This document shows positions 27,862 to 37,765 of a stretch of 64,000 nt of DNA, piece by piece. Positions within the stretch are counted from its first letter, which is position 1. Each line of letters begins with the position of its first letter. The notes beneath the pieces are model-generated. The model worked only from the letters and a program-made list of their open reading frames with translations, did no database searches and was not told the origin of the DNA. Source of the stretch: Pseudomonas indica NBRC 103045 (GTDB taxonomy: Bacteria; Pseudomonadota; Gammaproteobacteria; Pseudomonadales; Pseudomonadaceae); contig NZ_BDAC01000008.1 of assembly GCF_002091635.1 (NCBI RefSeq), positions 62,001 through 126,000 on the forward strand, given 5' to 3'. A program made the translations under genes and the position numbers.

Positions 27862-27877
27862 TGGCATGCAATTTGCT
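27862..27877 (+). promoter_or_regulatory. Sigma-54 promoter of glnA
   Basis: TGGCATGCAATTTGCT has the -24 GG (27863-27864) and -12 GC (27875-27876) separated by exactly 10 nt and matches the RpoN consensus well. It lies about 100 bp before the glnA start. Confidence 0.85.
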
Positions 27878-27974
27878 CCCTTGTGAGGCAGGTTGCCCTG
27901 GCGGAATATTCCCGCCGGCTTCACCCATTCGTGGGGGCATAACAGACCCTGCCCTCATTCACCTGGAGGACATC

Positions 27975-29378
27975 ATGTCGAAGGCGCTTCAACTGATTAA
28001 AGACAATGACGTGAAGTGGATTGATCTGCGCTTCACCGATACCAAAGGCAAGCAGCAGCACGTCACCATGCCGGCCCGCGATGCGGACGACGACTTCTTC
28101 GAATACGGCAAGATGTTCGACGGCTCCTCGATCGCCGGCTGGAAGGGCATCGAAGCATCCGACATGATCCTGATGCCGGACGACAGCACCGCCGTCCTGG
28201 ACCCGTTCACCGAAGAGCCGACCCTGATCCTCGTCTGCGACATCATCGAGCCCTCCACCATGCAGGGTTACGAGCGCGACCCGCGCGGCATCGCCCGCCG
28301 CGCCGAGGAATACCTGAAGTCCACCGGCATCGGCGACACCGCCTTCTTCGGTCCGGAACCCGAGTTCTTCATCTTCGACGAAGTGAAGTTCAAGTCGGAC
28401 ATCTCCGGCTCCATGTTCAAGATCTTCTCCGAGCAGGCCTCCTGGAACACCGACGCCGACATCGACGGCGGCAACAAGGGCCACCGTCCGGGCGTCAAGG
28501 GCGGCTACTTCCCGGTACCGCCGGTCGACCACGACCACGAAATCCGTACCGCCATGTGCAACGCCCTGGAAGAAATGGGCCTGGTGGTCGAAGTTCACCA
28601 CCACGAAGTGGCGACTGCCGGCCAGAACGAAATCGGCGTCAAGTTCAACACCCTGGTCGCCAAGGCCGACGAAGTGCAGACCCTGAAGTACTGCGTGCAC
28701 AACGTCGCCGACGCCTACGGCAAGACCGTGACCTTCATGCCGAAGCCGCTGTATGGCGACAACGGCTCGGGCATGCACGTGCACATGTCGATCTCCAAGG
28801 ATGGCAAGAACACCTTCGCGGGTGAAGGCTATGCCGGCCTGTCCGAGACCGCCCTGTACTTCATCGGCGGCATCATCAAGCACGGCAAGGCCCTGAACGG
28901 CTTCACCAACCCGTCGACCAACTCCTACAAGCGTCTGGTCCCCGGCTTCGAAGCCCCGGTCATGCTGGCCTACTCCGCCCGCAACCGTTCCGCCTCGATC
29001 CGTATCCCGTACGTCAACAGCCCGAAAGCCCGCCGTATCGAAGCGCGCTTCCCGGACCCGGCGTGCAACCCCTACCTGGCCTTCGCCGCTCTGCTGATGG
29101 CCGGCCTGGACGGTATCCAGAACAAGATCCACCCCGGCGATGCCGCCGACAAGAACCTGTATGACCTGCCGCCGGAAGAGGCGAAGGAAATCCCGCAGGT
29201 TTGCGGCAGCCTGAAGGAAGCCCTGGAGTCCCTGGACGCCGATCGCGCCTTCCTGACCAAGGGCGGTGTGTTCACCGACGAGTTCATCGATGCCTACATC
29301 GAGCTGAAGAGCGAAGAAGAAATCAAGGTGCGCACCTTCGTGCACCCGCTGGAATACGACCTGTACTACAGCGTCTGA
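27975..29378 (+). CDS. glnA: Glutamine synthetase, type I
   Basis: 467 aa GSI-beta enzyme joining ammonia to glutamate with ATP; the active form is a cytoplasmic dodecamer. Signatures: [26 protein letters not shown], the ATP-site region [16 protein letters not shown], and the adenylylation tyrosine Tyr396 in [12 protein letters not shown] 27975 follows GGAGGA. Expression is predictably under NtrC and sigma-54 control from the sites at 27742-27877, with post-translational control by adenylylation. A strong terminator follows. Confidence 0.98.
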   Translation: MSKALQLIKDNDVKWIDLRFTDTKGKQQHVTMPARDADDDFFEYGKMFDGSSIAGWKGIEASDMILMPDDSTAVLDPFTEEPTLILVCDIIEPSTMQGYERDPRGIARRAEEYLKSTGIGDTAFFGPEPEFFIFDEVKFKSDISGSMFKIFSEQASWNTDADIDGGNKGHRPGVKGGYFPVPPVDHDHEIRTAMCNALEEMGLVVEVHHHEVATAGQNEIGVKFNTLVAKADEVQTLKYCVHNVADAYGKTVTFMPKPLYGDNGSGMHVHMSISKDGKNTFAGEGYAGLSETALYFIGGIIKHGKALNGFTNPSTNSYKRLVPGFEAPVMLAYSARNRSASIRIPYVNSPKARRIEARFPDPACNPYLAFAALLMAGLDGIQNKIHPGDAADKNLYDLPPEEAKEIPQVCGSLKEALESLDADRAFLTKGGVFTDEFIDAYIELKSEEEIKVRTFVHPLEYDLYYSV

Positions 29379-29408
29379 TCCAGACATACCGCACAAGCGG
29401 CATGACTC

Positions 29409-29437
29409 AGAGGCCTCCTTCGGGAGGCCTCTTTTTA
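29409..29437 (+). terminator. Intrinsic terminator of glnA
   Basis: Perfect 10-bp stem AGAGGCCTCC (29409-29418) with GGAGGCCTCT (29423-29432), a TTCG tetraloop, then a run of T. Confidence 0.95.
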
Positions 29438-29543
29438 TTTGCGCCGCGAAAGATTTGCGCGATGACACGCTCCTGAATCATCGCGCTTGCCAGGTGCCCT
29501 GCACGGTGCAAGGCTTAGCGCCAGAACCTCACGGGAGAGCGCC

Positions 29544-30071
29544 ATGCGCCTGCTAATCGCCTGCCTGATCGGTGCCCTGGCCCTGCCGGCCATGGCTGCA
29601 CAGATCTACAAGTACACCGATGCCAACGGCAATGTCGTCTACACCAACCAGCCCCCGGAAGGCGTGCAGGCCGAAGAGGTGGACGTGAAGGCGCCGAACA
29701 CGGTGGAAATGAGCGCACCGCCCCCTTCGCTTCCCAGCCAGGCCGATCAACAACCCGCCGCCGGAAACCCTTACAGCGTGCTCGAGCTGACCGGTATTCC
29801 GGATGACGAGGCGATGCGCGCCAACAACGGGACCTTCAGTGTGGGCGTGGCTCTGGAGCCCCGCCTGCAGCGAGGCCACCTGCTGCGCCTGGTTCTGGAT
29901 GGCCAGCCTTACGGCCAACCCACCAACGTGCCCCACCTGCAACTGGTCAATATCGACCGGGGCGAACACAGCCTGGTGGTGGAAGTGCTCAGCGGCGACC
30001 GCGTCGTCCAGAGGAGCGACGCGAAGACCTTCGCCGTACAACGCGTCCATATCAACAAGCCAGGCTCCTGA
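29544..30071 (+). CDS. Exported DUF4124-domain protein
   Basis: 175 aa with a signal peptide (MRLLIACLIGALALPAMAA). The DUF4124 motif is directly after it (QIYKYTDANGNVVYTNQPPEG). The remainder (about 85-170) resembles a beta-sandwich domain shared with the next gene (LRLVLDGQPYG, NIDRGEHSLVVEV). The next start follows 3 nt after the stop, so the pair forms an operon between glnA and ntrBC. Function unknown. Confidence 0.82.
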   Translation: MRLLIACLIGALALPAMAAQIYKYTDANGNVVYTNQPPEGVQAEEVDVKAPNTVEMSAPPPSLPSQADQQPAAGNPYSVLELTGIPDDEAMRANNGTFSVGVALEPRLQRGHLLRLVLDGQPYGQPTNVPHLQLVNIDRGEHSLVVEVLSGDRVVQRSDAKTFAVQRVHINKPGS

Positions 30072-30074
30072 GTC

Positions 30075-30683
30075 ATGCGCCACCTGCTGTTCTGCCTGCT
30101 GCTGCTCGGCCTGCCTGCCGTCGCCGAGGTTTACACCTACATCGACGCCGAGGGAAATCGCGTTTTCACCGACCGCCCCCGGTCCGACCGCGCCGAGCGC
30201 ATCCAGCTCGCGCCGGCCAATGCCATGCCGGCGGCACCGGTCGCCATCGCACCGCCTTCCCCACCCCAGACCGTGATCGCGCCGGCCTACCAGCTCCTGC
30301 GCATTCTGTTCCCCGAGCCCGACGCCACCATCCGCGACAATACCGGCAACCTCATCGTCACCCTGGTCAGCGAACCGGGCCTGTTGGCGGGGCATAACTA
30401 CCGGCTGTTCGTCGACGGCCAGCCCGCTGGCGCACCGAGCCGGAGCCCGGTGTTTCCGCTGAACAACCTGGATCGCGGCACGCATCAGCTGGCGGCGGAA
30501 ATCATCGACGCGAGCGGACGCATCCTCGAGCGCACCCCGAACCAGCCGGTCCACATCAAGCGTATCTCCCTGGCCCAGAAGCGCCTGGCCAACCCCTGCA
30601 AGAAAGACGACTACGGCGTACGCCCGGAATGTCCGTTGAAGGACAAGCCCAAGGAAAAACCCAGCATCCTTCCCTTCCTCTGA
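30075..30683 (+). CDS. Exported DUF4124-domain protein, paralogue of the preceding
   Basis: 202 aa with a signal peptide (MRHLLFCLLLLGLPAVAEV) overlapping the DUF4124 motif EVYTYIDAEGNRVFTDRP. A beta-sandwich-like region follows (YRLFVDGQPAG, NNLDRGTHQLAAEIIDASG), then a basic Lys/Pro tail with two Cys residues. The similarity in layout to the preceding protein suggests duplication. Role unknown; the position before ntrBC appears conserved in the genus. Confidence 0.82.
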   Translation: MRHLLFCLLLLGLPAVAEVYTYIDAEGNRVFTDRPRSDRAERIQLAPANAMPAAPVAIAPPSPPQTVIAPAYQLLRILFPEPDATIRDNTGNLIVTLVSEPGLLAGHNYRLFVDGQPAGAPSRSPVFPLNNLDRGTHQLAAEIIDASGRILERTPNQPVHIKRISLAQKRLANPCKKDDYGVRPECPLKDKPKEKPSILPFL

Positions 30684-30696
30684 CCTCGAAACACGA

Positions 30697-30717
30697 TGCG
30701 CACCATTTCGGTGCGCA
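30697..30717. promoter_or_regulatory. NtrC-type site upstream of ntrB
   Basis: Near-perfect 21-bp dyad TGCGCACC-ATTTC-GGTGCGCA containing the NtrC core GCACC-N5-GGTGC, 13 nt after the DUF4124 gene and about 195 bp before ntrB. Confidence 0.75.
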
Positions 30718-30832
30718 TAGCTGCACCACTTCCTATACTTTCCCCAAATTGGTTCGTCACCCGCCGCTGCTTTGCGCCGAAACGTGCCGGCGCGCACCCA
30801 GGGCGCAGTCGATGCGCGTCTTTTCGGGGCTT

Positions 30833-30848
30833 TGGTTTGCTTTTTGCA
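30833..30848 (+). promoter_or_regulatory. Candidate sigma-54 promoter of ntrBC
   Basis: TGGTTTGCTTTTTGCA keeps GG (30834-30835), 10 nt, and GC (30846-30847), with a T-rich -12 flank. The -24 half is weaker than in glnA. Together with the NtrC dyad it suggests autoregulation of ntrBC. Confidence 0.55.
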
Positions 30849-30892
30849 TTTTTCTGCCCAACGCCGGAGCTATGGGTTTGTAGACCCCGATC

Positions 30893-31974
30893 ATGACTAT
30901 CAACGACACCCTGCACCGACTACTGCTCGACAACCTCACCACCGCGACCATCCTGCTCAACGCCGAATTGCGCCTCGAGTACATGAACCCGGCGGCGGAG
31001 ATGCTACTGGCGGTCAGCGGTCAACGTAGCCACGGACAATTCATCAGCGAACTGTTCACCGAGTCGCCCGAGGCCTTGCAGTCGCTCCGCCAGGCGGTCG
31101 AGCAAGCCCACCCCTTCACCAAGCGCGAGGCGATGCTGACCTCGCTGACCGGCCAGACGCTGACGGTGGATTATGCAGTGACGCCCATCATCAACCGGCG
31201 CGAAACCCTGCTGCTGCTGGAAGTCCATCCGCGCGATCGGTTGCTGCGGATCACCAAGGAAGAGGCCCAGCTCTCCAAGCAGGAGACCACCAAGCTGCTG
31301 GTGAGAGGGCTGGCCCACGAAATCAAGAACCCGCTCGGCGGCATTCGCGGCGCGGCGCAACTGCTCTCCCGCGAGCTGCCGGACGAAAGCCTCAAGGACT
31401 ACACCAACGTCATCATCGAAGAGGCCGACCGACTGAGAAACCTGGTCGACCGCATGCTCGGCTCGAACAAGCTGCCGTCGCTGGCGATGACCAACGTCCA
31501 TGAAGTGCTGGAGCGGGTCAGCAGCCTGGTCGAGGCCGAAAGCCAGGGACGCATCACTTTGGTGCGCGACTACGATCCGAGCATCCCGGAAGTCCTGATC
31601 GATCGCGAGCAGATGATCCAGGCGGTGCTCAACATCGTGCGCAACGCCATGCAGGCACTGGCCAGCCAGAGCGATCTGCGCCTCGGCCGCATCAGCCTGC
31701 GCACCCGCACGCTGCGCCAGTTCACCATCGGCCACACCCGTCACCGGCTGGTGTGCAAGGTGGAGATCATCGACAACGGCCCCGGCATCCCGCAGGAGCT
31801 GCAGGAAACCATCTTCTATCCCATGGTCAGCGGCCGTCCGGACGGTACCGGGCTGGGGCTGGCCATCACCCAGAACATCATTAGTCAGCACCAGGGCCTG
31901 ATCGAATGCGAAAGCCATCCCGGCCATACCGTGTTCTCGATCTTCCTACCGCTGGAACAAGGAGCCGTATCCCC

Positions 31975-31978
<4 letters not shown>
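30893..31978 (+). CDS. ntrB: Nitrogen regulation sensor kinase NtrB
   Basis: 361 aa soluble histidine kinase that phosphorylates NtrC under nitrogen limitation and is governed by PII proteins. A PAS domain (about 8-115) precedes the HisKA helix with His142 in GLAHEIKNPLGGIRGAAQLL, then the ATPase domain with an N-box (NIVRNAMQA) and G-boxes (DNGPGIP, GTGLGLAI). The stop overlaps the ntrC start in ATGA. Confidence 0.97.
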
Positions 31979-33411
<1,433 letters not shown>

Positions 33412-33480
33412 GGCCTCACCCGACAAGGCCACGGCCGGTCCAATCCGGCCCGCCCCACTACCTCACCGCCTGCTACCTCT

Positions 33481-33506
33481 CTGTAAGGGCGAATTCATTC
33501 GCCCGC
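33481..33506 (+). repeat. Palindromic repeat, family A, copy 3
   Basis: Copy of the 837-863 element (GTAAGGGCGAATTCATTCGC then CCGC), in the ntrC-33782 gap. Apart from the repeat and the signals listed next, the roughly 290 bp from 33412 to 33702 show no gene. Confidence 0.7.
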
Positions 33507-33556
33507 TCTTCTCTGCCTTACCTTACTTGGCACTCAAACCCGCCCCCCGCCGGACA

Positions 33557-33606
33557 GCACCAGAACAGCTCAGGCGAAGCGCCATAAACCGTCCGGGCAC
33601 CTCCAA
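33557..33606 (+). promoter_or_regulatory. Possible NtrC half-sites
   Basis: Two GCACC half-sites (33557-33561 and 33597-33601), each with a degraded right half, 40 bp apart and about 130-170 bp before the predicted RNA start. Weak evidence alone; notable because of the adjacent sigma-54 promoter. Confidence 0.35.
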
Positions 33607-33702
33607 CGAAAAATTCGAGGAAGACTGAAACTATACGGTCACGAAAAGGACCAATAATACCTCGGCGGTATCCGAGCGCTTCCAGGGATGGCCTCTGAAA
33701 AA

Positions 33703-33720
33703 TTGGCACGCGCCCTGCAT
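33703..33720 (+). promoter_or_regulatory. Near-consensus sigma-54 promoter downstream of ntrC
   Basis: TTGGCACGCGCCCTGCAT matches the RpoN consensus TGGCACG-N4-TTGC closely, with GG (33705-33706) and GC (33717-33718) exactly 10 nt apart. No protein gene starts within range downstream on this strand until trmL at 34221. Confidence 0.8.
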
Positions 33721-33729
33721 TATGGAAAG

Positions 33730-33786
33730 TGACCACCAGTTTCGGGGGCCTTGGTACAGGCAGGCCGGGGATTCCCCTCTTTTATT
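33730..33786 (+). ncRNA. Candidate NrsZ-like nitrogen-regulated sRNA (short form)
   Basis: P. aeruginosa encodes NrsZ, an NtrC/RpoN-dependent sRNA made of repeated stem-loops, between ntrC and the next gene. Here the same position has a near-consensus sigma-54 promoter. Its predicted transcript starts near 33730, contains a stem-loop-forming GGGGGCCTTGGTACAGGCAG, and ends at GGGGATTCCCC followed by TCTTTTATT. That gives only about 55 nt, shorter than the roughly 200-nt RNA of P. aeruginosa, so this may be a one-module version. Strand and limits are inferred; no expression evidence. Confidence 0.55.
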
Positions 33787-34222
33787 CCTCCCGCAGGCTG
33801 ATCGACAGCCGCCACTGCCCGTCCACTTCCGCAGCCTCCCATGCGCCGCGGAGTGGGCGGGCAGCCACAAATCGCAGTAAAAACCCCTTATCTCCGCTCT
33901 GTAGCCGCCAATTGACGGGTTTTCCCGCCAGTTCGACACGTCCTGCACGCGCTCGGGCGACCGCCTCGACGGACAGCGCAAATGCACCATCCAAGTGCTC
34001 CACGAACACTTTTGGCTCATGGTCGAACCACAGGACCAGCCCCGCCGGACGCTCCTCGACCCGCTGCAGGACCACCGGCTCCGATTGCGTGAGACGCCCG
34101 ATCATCAGCCCGACCAGAAAGCCGATCAGCGCCAGCGAAGCGAGAAAGCGCAGCCACAGGCGCGGCCGAGGGTCCTCTTCGGGGTTAGAATGCCGCCCGT
34201 CCTCAGTGTCGGAGCCGTGCAT
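33782..34222 (-). CDS. Single-pass membrane protein of unknown function
   Basis: 146 aa. A charged N-terminus, one membrane helix (about residues 26-43, LASLALIGFLVGLMIG), then a likely periplasmic domain (residues 48-146) with no recognised family. It matches the position of the conserved hypothetical between ntrC and trmL in P. aeruginosa. The start ATG at 34222 overlaps the trmL ATG in the palindrome CATG; AGAGGA lies about 11 nt upstream. A downstream non-ATG start is possible. Confidence 0.65.
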   Translation of the reverse strand: MHGSDTEDGRHSNPEEDPRPRLWLRFLASLALIGFLVGLMIGRLTQSEPVVLQRVEERPAGLVLWFDHEPKVFVEHLDGAFALSVEAVARARAGRVELAGKPVNWRLQSGDKGFLLRFVAARPLRGAWEAAEVDGQWRLSISLREE

Positions 34223-34679
34223 GTTTCACGTGATCCTCTTTCAACCGGAAATCCCGCCGAACACCGGCAACATTATCAGGCTCTGCGCCAACACCGGCTG
34301 CGCGTTGCATCTGATCGAACCGCTAGGTTTCGAACTGGACGACAAGCGCCTGCGCCGCGCCGGCCTGGACTACCATGAATACGCCACGCTGAAGCGCCAC
34401 TCGGACCTGTCGGCCTGCCTGGACAACCTTGGCCATCCCCGTGTCTTCGCCTTCACCACCAAAGGCACCCAGCCCTACCATGAGGTCCGCTACCAGCCGG
34501 GCGATGCCTTTCTCTTCGGCCCGGAAAGCCGTGGCCTGCCGCAGGAAATCCGCGACAGCCTGCCGACCGGGCAGCGGCTGCGCTTGCCGATGCGCGAGGG
34601 CTGCCGCAGCCTCAACCTGTCCAACACCGTTGCGGTCGCCGTCTACGAGGCTTGGCGGCAACAGGGTTTCGCCCTATAG
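34221..34679 (+). CDS. trmL: tRNA (cytidine/uridine-34 2'-O)-methyltransferase
   Basis: 152 aa SPOUT methyltransferase that modifies the wobble base of tRNA-Leu. The minimal trefoil-knot fold is recognisable: FQPEIPPNTGNIIRLCANTG at the N-terminus, FGPESRGLP, then LRLPMREGCRSLNLSNTVAVAVYEA forming the knot and SAM site. GGAG lies 6 nt before ATG 34221. Divergent from, and overlapping at the start codon with, the membrane protein gene. Confidence 0.93.
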   Translation: MFHVILFQPEIPPNTGNIIRLCANTGCALHLIEPLGFELDDKRLRRAGLDYHEYATLKRHSDLSACLDNLGHPRVFAFTTKGTQPYHEVRYQPGDAFLFGPESRGLPQEIRDSLPTGQRLRLPMREGCRSLNLSNTVAVAVYEAWRQQGFAL

Positions 34680-34686
34680 AGAGGCG

Positions 34687-34712
34687 ATAAAAAAGCGCCC
34701 CGAGGGGCGCTT
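34687..34712 (-). terminator. Terminator of the secB operon
   Basis: Stem AAGCGCCCC (34693-34701) with GGGGCGCTT (34704-34712); read on the minus strand it is followed by a T-run, so it ends the secB transcript. It can also stop trmL. Confidence 0.85.
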
Positions 34713-34733
34713 CATGGCATTGCCGCAACCGAC

Positions 34734-35222
34734 TTACTGAATCGCGCTAGGCGCCTCGCCAGCCGCCTGCATGCGCGCCAGTTCCTGGGCATACAGGGCG
34801 TCGAAGTTCACCGGCGCCAGCATCAGCGCCGGGAACGAGCCACGGGTGACCAAGCTGTCCAGTGTCTCGCGGGCATAGGGGAACAGGATGTTCGGGCAGA
34901 AAGCGCCAAGGGTATGGCTCATGGACGCCGCGTCCAGGCCCTTGATCAGGAAGATGCCGGCCTGCTGGACTTCGGCGATGAAAGCGACTTCCTCGCCGTT
35001 CTTCACGGTGACCGACAGGGTCAGCACCACTTCATGGAAATCGGCTTCGAGGTGCTTCTGGCGGGTGTTGAGGTCCAGGGAAACGCTCGGCGACCACTCC
35101 TGGCGGAAGATTTCCGGGCTTTTCGGGGCTTCGAAGGACAGGTCGCGCACGTAGATGCGCTGCAGGGAGAATTGCGGCCCTTGGCCGTTCTGGGTGGAGC
35201 CGTTCGCTTGTTGGTCGGTCAT
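34734..35222 (-). CDS. secB: Protein-export chaperone SecB
   Basis: 162 aa cytoplasmic tetrameric chaperone that keeps preproteins unfolded and hands them to SecA. Typical stretches: [38 protein letters not shown], and [23 protein letters not shown]. The last gene of a rhodanese-grxC-secB cluster. ATG 35222 follows AGGAAGGCTCT-like purines; the longer upstream frame is not family sequence. Confidence 0.97.
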   Translation of the reverse strand: MTDQQANGSTQNGQGPQFSLQRIYVRDLSFEAPKSPEIFRQEWSPSVSLDLNTRQKHLEADFHEVVLTLSVTVKNGEEVAFIAEVQQAGIFLIKGLDAASMSHTLGAFCPNILFPYARETLDSLVTRGSFPALMLAPVNFDALYAQELARMQAAGEAPSAIQ

Positions 35223-35272
35223 GGCAGAGCCTTCTTGTCTTGCGTTGCGAGAGGGGGCGAAAAGCCCCCGAG

Positions 35273-35539
35273 TCAGGATTGAACAGCTTCCGCCAGACGC
35301 GCATCCAGCTTGCCGGCGCGCTCCAGCGCATAAAGATCGTCGCAACCACCGATATGGGCACCGTTGATCCAGATCTGCGGCACCGAGGTACGTCCCGCCT
35401 TGCGGGCCATCTCGGCACGCAGGTCAGGCTTGCCGTCGACCGAGATTTCCTCGAAGGAAACGCCCTTGTGGTTCAGCAACTGCTTGGCGCGAATGCAATA
35501 GGGACACCAGGCGGTGGTATAGATGACGATCTTGGACAT
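35273..35539 (-). CDS. grxC: Glutaredoxin 3
   Basis: 88 aa. The dithiol active site is CPYC (residues 11-14, after YTTAW), and the GSH-binding [10 protein letters not shown] and GGCDD follow. It reduces disulfides using glutathione in the cytoplasm. It starts 1 nt after the stop of the rhodanese-fold gene, with GGTGAAG as the ribosome site, and is followed by secB. Confidence 0.95.
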   Translation of the reverse strand: MSKIVIYTTAWCPYCIRAKQLLNHKGVSFEEISVDGKPDLRAEMARKAGRTSVPQIWINGAHIGGCDDLYALERAGKLDARLAEAVQS

Positions 35540-35540
35540 A

Positions 35541-35954
35541 TCACTTCACCAGCGGTAGGTTGTCTCCCCGCCAGCTGGCAATCCCACCGGACAGCTTGGC
35601 GGCCGTATAGCCGGCCTTCTTCAGCTCGCGGCAGACGGTGCCGGCGTGCTGGCCCATGGCATCGACCACGATGATGGTCTTGGCCTTGTGCTTTTCCAGC
35701 TCGGCTATGCGGTTGACCAGCTTCTCATAAGGAATGTTCAAGGCGTCGACGATGTGCCCGCCATCGAACTCCTTCTTCGCGCGCACGTCCAACACCACGG
35801 CCTGCTCGCCGTTGACCAGCGCGGTCAGCTCGCGAGTGGAGAGGCTGCGGCCGCCACGGCGCAGCTCGGTGATGATCAGGAGCACCAGCAGCACCAGGAA
35901 CAGGCTGCTGAGCACATAGTGATGAGAGATAAATTCAATCAGCTTGGCGACCAT
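35541..35954 (-). CDS. Membrane-anchored rhodanese-fold protein without the active-site cysteine
   Basis: 137 aa. One N-terminal membrane helix (about residues 12-28) and a rhodanese domain (about 40-135: VVLDVRAKKEFDGGHIVDALNIPYEKL, AKLSGGIASWRGDNLP). In the catalytic loop the usual Cys position reads Ala (VVDAMGQHAG), with the only Cys five residues further on, so sulfurtransferase activity is doubtful. It is the first gene before grxC and secB, as in E. coli yibN. Confidence 0.88.
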   Translation of the reverse strand: MVAKLIEFISHHYVLSSLFLVLLVLLIITELRRGGRSLSTRELTALVNGEQAVVLDVRAKKEFDGGHIVDALNIPYEKLVNRIAELEKHKAKTIIVVDAMGQHAGTVCRELKKAGYTAAKLSGGIASWRGDNLPLVK

Positions 35955-36092
35955 CGATAGATTCCAGGACGGTAAAATGCCGGCCAGTATACACAGGCCC
36001 CGATGTCGGCTGAACCCTGATGAGCCGTGACGCCAACCGTGTCAGACATTAGAATGCCGACCTTTTTCGACCACCCCTCAAGAGTCGACCCC

Positions 36093-37628
36093 ATGACTGC
36101 GACGCCCAAACCTCTGGTATTGATCATCCTGGACGGCTTCGGTCACAGCGACAGCCCCGAATACAACGCCATCCATGCCGCCAACACCCCGGTCTACGAC
36201 CGCCTGCGCGCCACCCAGCCGCACGGCCTGATCTCCGGTTCGGGCATGGACGTCGGCCTGCCGGACGGTCAGATGGGCAACTCCGAAGTGGGGCACATGA
36301 ACCTCGGTGCCGGCCGTGTCGTCTACCAGGACTTCACCCGCGTGACCAAGGCGATCCGCGACGGCGAGTTCTTCGAGAACCCAGCGATCGCCGCCGCGGT
36401 GGACAAGGCCGCCAGCGCCGGCAAGGCGGTACATATCCTCGGCCTGCTGTCCGATGGCGGCGTGCACAGCCACCAGGATCACCTGGTCGCGATGGCCGAG
36501 ATGGCGGCCAAGCGCGGCGCCGAGAAAATCTACCTGCATGCCTTCCTCGACGGCCGCGACACGCCGCCGAAGAGCGCCCAAAGCTACATCGAACTGCTCG
36601 ACACCACCTTCGCCCGCCTCGGCAAGGGCCGCATCGCCTCGCTGATCGGCCGCTACTACGCCATGGACCGAGATAACCGCTGGGACCGCGTCCAGGCCGC
36701 CTACGAGCTGATCGTCGATGGGAAGGCCGAGCACCTCGCCGACACGGCGCTCGACGGCCTCAATGCCGCCTACGAGCGCGGCGAAAGCGACGAATTCGTC
36801 AAGGCCACGGCCATCGGCTCACCGGTGAAGGTCGAGGATGGCGACGCCGTGATATTCATGAACTTCCGTGCCGACCGCGCCCGCGAGCTGACCCGCGCCT
36901 TCGTCGAGCCCGGCTTCGAGGAATTCGAACGCAGCCGCGTACCGGCCCTGGCCGGCTTCGTCATGCTCACCCAGTACTCCGCCAGCATCCAGGCGCCCTG
37001 CGCCTTCGCGCCGGAACCCTTGACCAACGTGCTCGGCGAATACCTGGCGAAGAACGGCAAGACCCAACTGCGCATAGCCGAGACCGAGAAATACGCCCAC
37101 GTCACCTTCTTCTTCTCCGGCGGCCGTGAAGAGCCGTTCGAAGGCGAGGAACGCATCCTTATCCCGTCGCCGAAGGTCGCCACCTACGATCTGCAGCCGG
37201 AAATGAGCGCGCCGGAAGTCACCGATCGCATCGTCGAAGCCATCGAACAGCAGCGCTACGACGTGATCGTGGTCAACTACGCCAACGGCGACATGGTCGG
37301 CCACACCGGCGTCTTCGAGGCGGCGGTCAAGGCCGTCGAATGCCTGGATACCTGCATGGGCCGGATCGTCGACGCGCTGGACAAGGTGGGCGGCGAAGCG
37401 CTGATCACCGCCGACCACGGCAACGTCGAGCAGATGGAAGACGAAACCACCGGCCAGGCGCACACCGCGCACACCTGCGAACCGGTACCGTTCATCTACG
37501 TCGGCAAGCGCAAGCTGCACATCCGCGAAGGCGGTGTGCTGGCCGACGTGGCGCCGACCATGCTCAAGCTGCTCGGCCTGCCGCAGCCGTCGGAAATGAC
37601 CGGCCGCTCGATCGTCGAACTGGACTGA
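36093..37628 (+). CDS. gpmI: 2,3-bisphosphoglycerate-independent phosphoglycerate mutase
   Basis: 511 aa Mn-dependent mutase of glycolysis and gluconeogenesis. The phosphorylated serine lies in [16 protein letters not shown]. Metal sites are visible at LIILDGFG and at the C-terminal [12 protein letters not shown] and [10 protein letters not shown]. The substrate-binding segment [13 protein letters not shown] is present. ATG 36093 is preferred over the upstream in-frame ATG at 36027, which adds non-family residues. Confidence 0.97.
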   Translation: MTATPKPLVLIILDGFGHSDSPEYNAIHAANTPVYDRLRATQPHGLISGSGMDVGLPDGQMGNSEVGHMNLGAGRVVYQDFTRVTKAIRDGEFFENPAIAAAVDKAASAGKAVHILGLLSDGGVHSHQDHLVAMAEMAAKRGAEKIYLHAFLDGRDTPPKSAQSYIELLDTTFARLGKGRIASLIGRYYAMDRDNRWDRVQAAYELIVDGKAEHLADTALDGLNAAYERGESDEFVKATAIGSPVKVEDGDAVIFMNFRADRARELTRAFVEPGFEEFERSRVPALAGFVMLTQYSASIQAPCAFAPEPLTNVLGEYLAKNGKTQLRIAETEKYAHVTFFFSGGREEPFEGEERILIPSPKVATYDLQPEMSAPEVTDRIVEAIEQQRYDVIVVNYANGDMVGHTGVFEAAVKAVECLDTCMGRIVDALDKVGGEALITADHGNVEQMEDETTGQAHTAHTCEPVPFIYVGKRKLHIREGGVLADVAPTMLKLLGLPQPSEMTGRSIVELD

Positions 37629-37765
37629 GCCCGGCGCTGCGGGCCATTCGACACACCTGGCGGCCCACCGCCGCCAGGCGCTCGGATTGCCGACATGGAT
37701 TGCAGCCCGGCGCCGAATTTTTAGGCATACTTAGGGCCGTTTCTTCTCCCCCGGTGTCGCACGCC

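Noticed and set aside
35541..35954. Active thiosulfate sulfurtransferase
   Set aside because: The catalytic cysteine position is Ala in the rhodanese loop.
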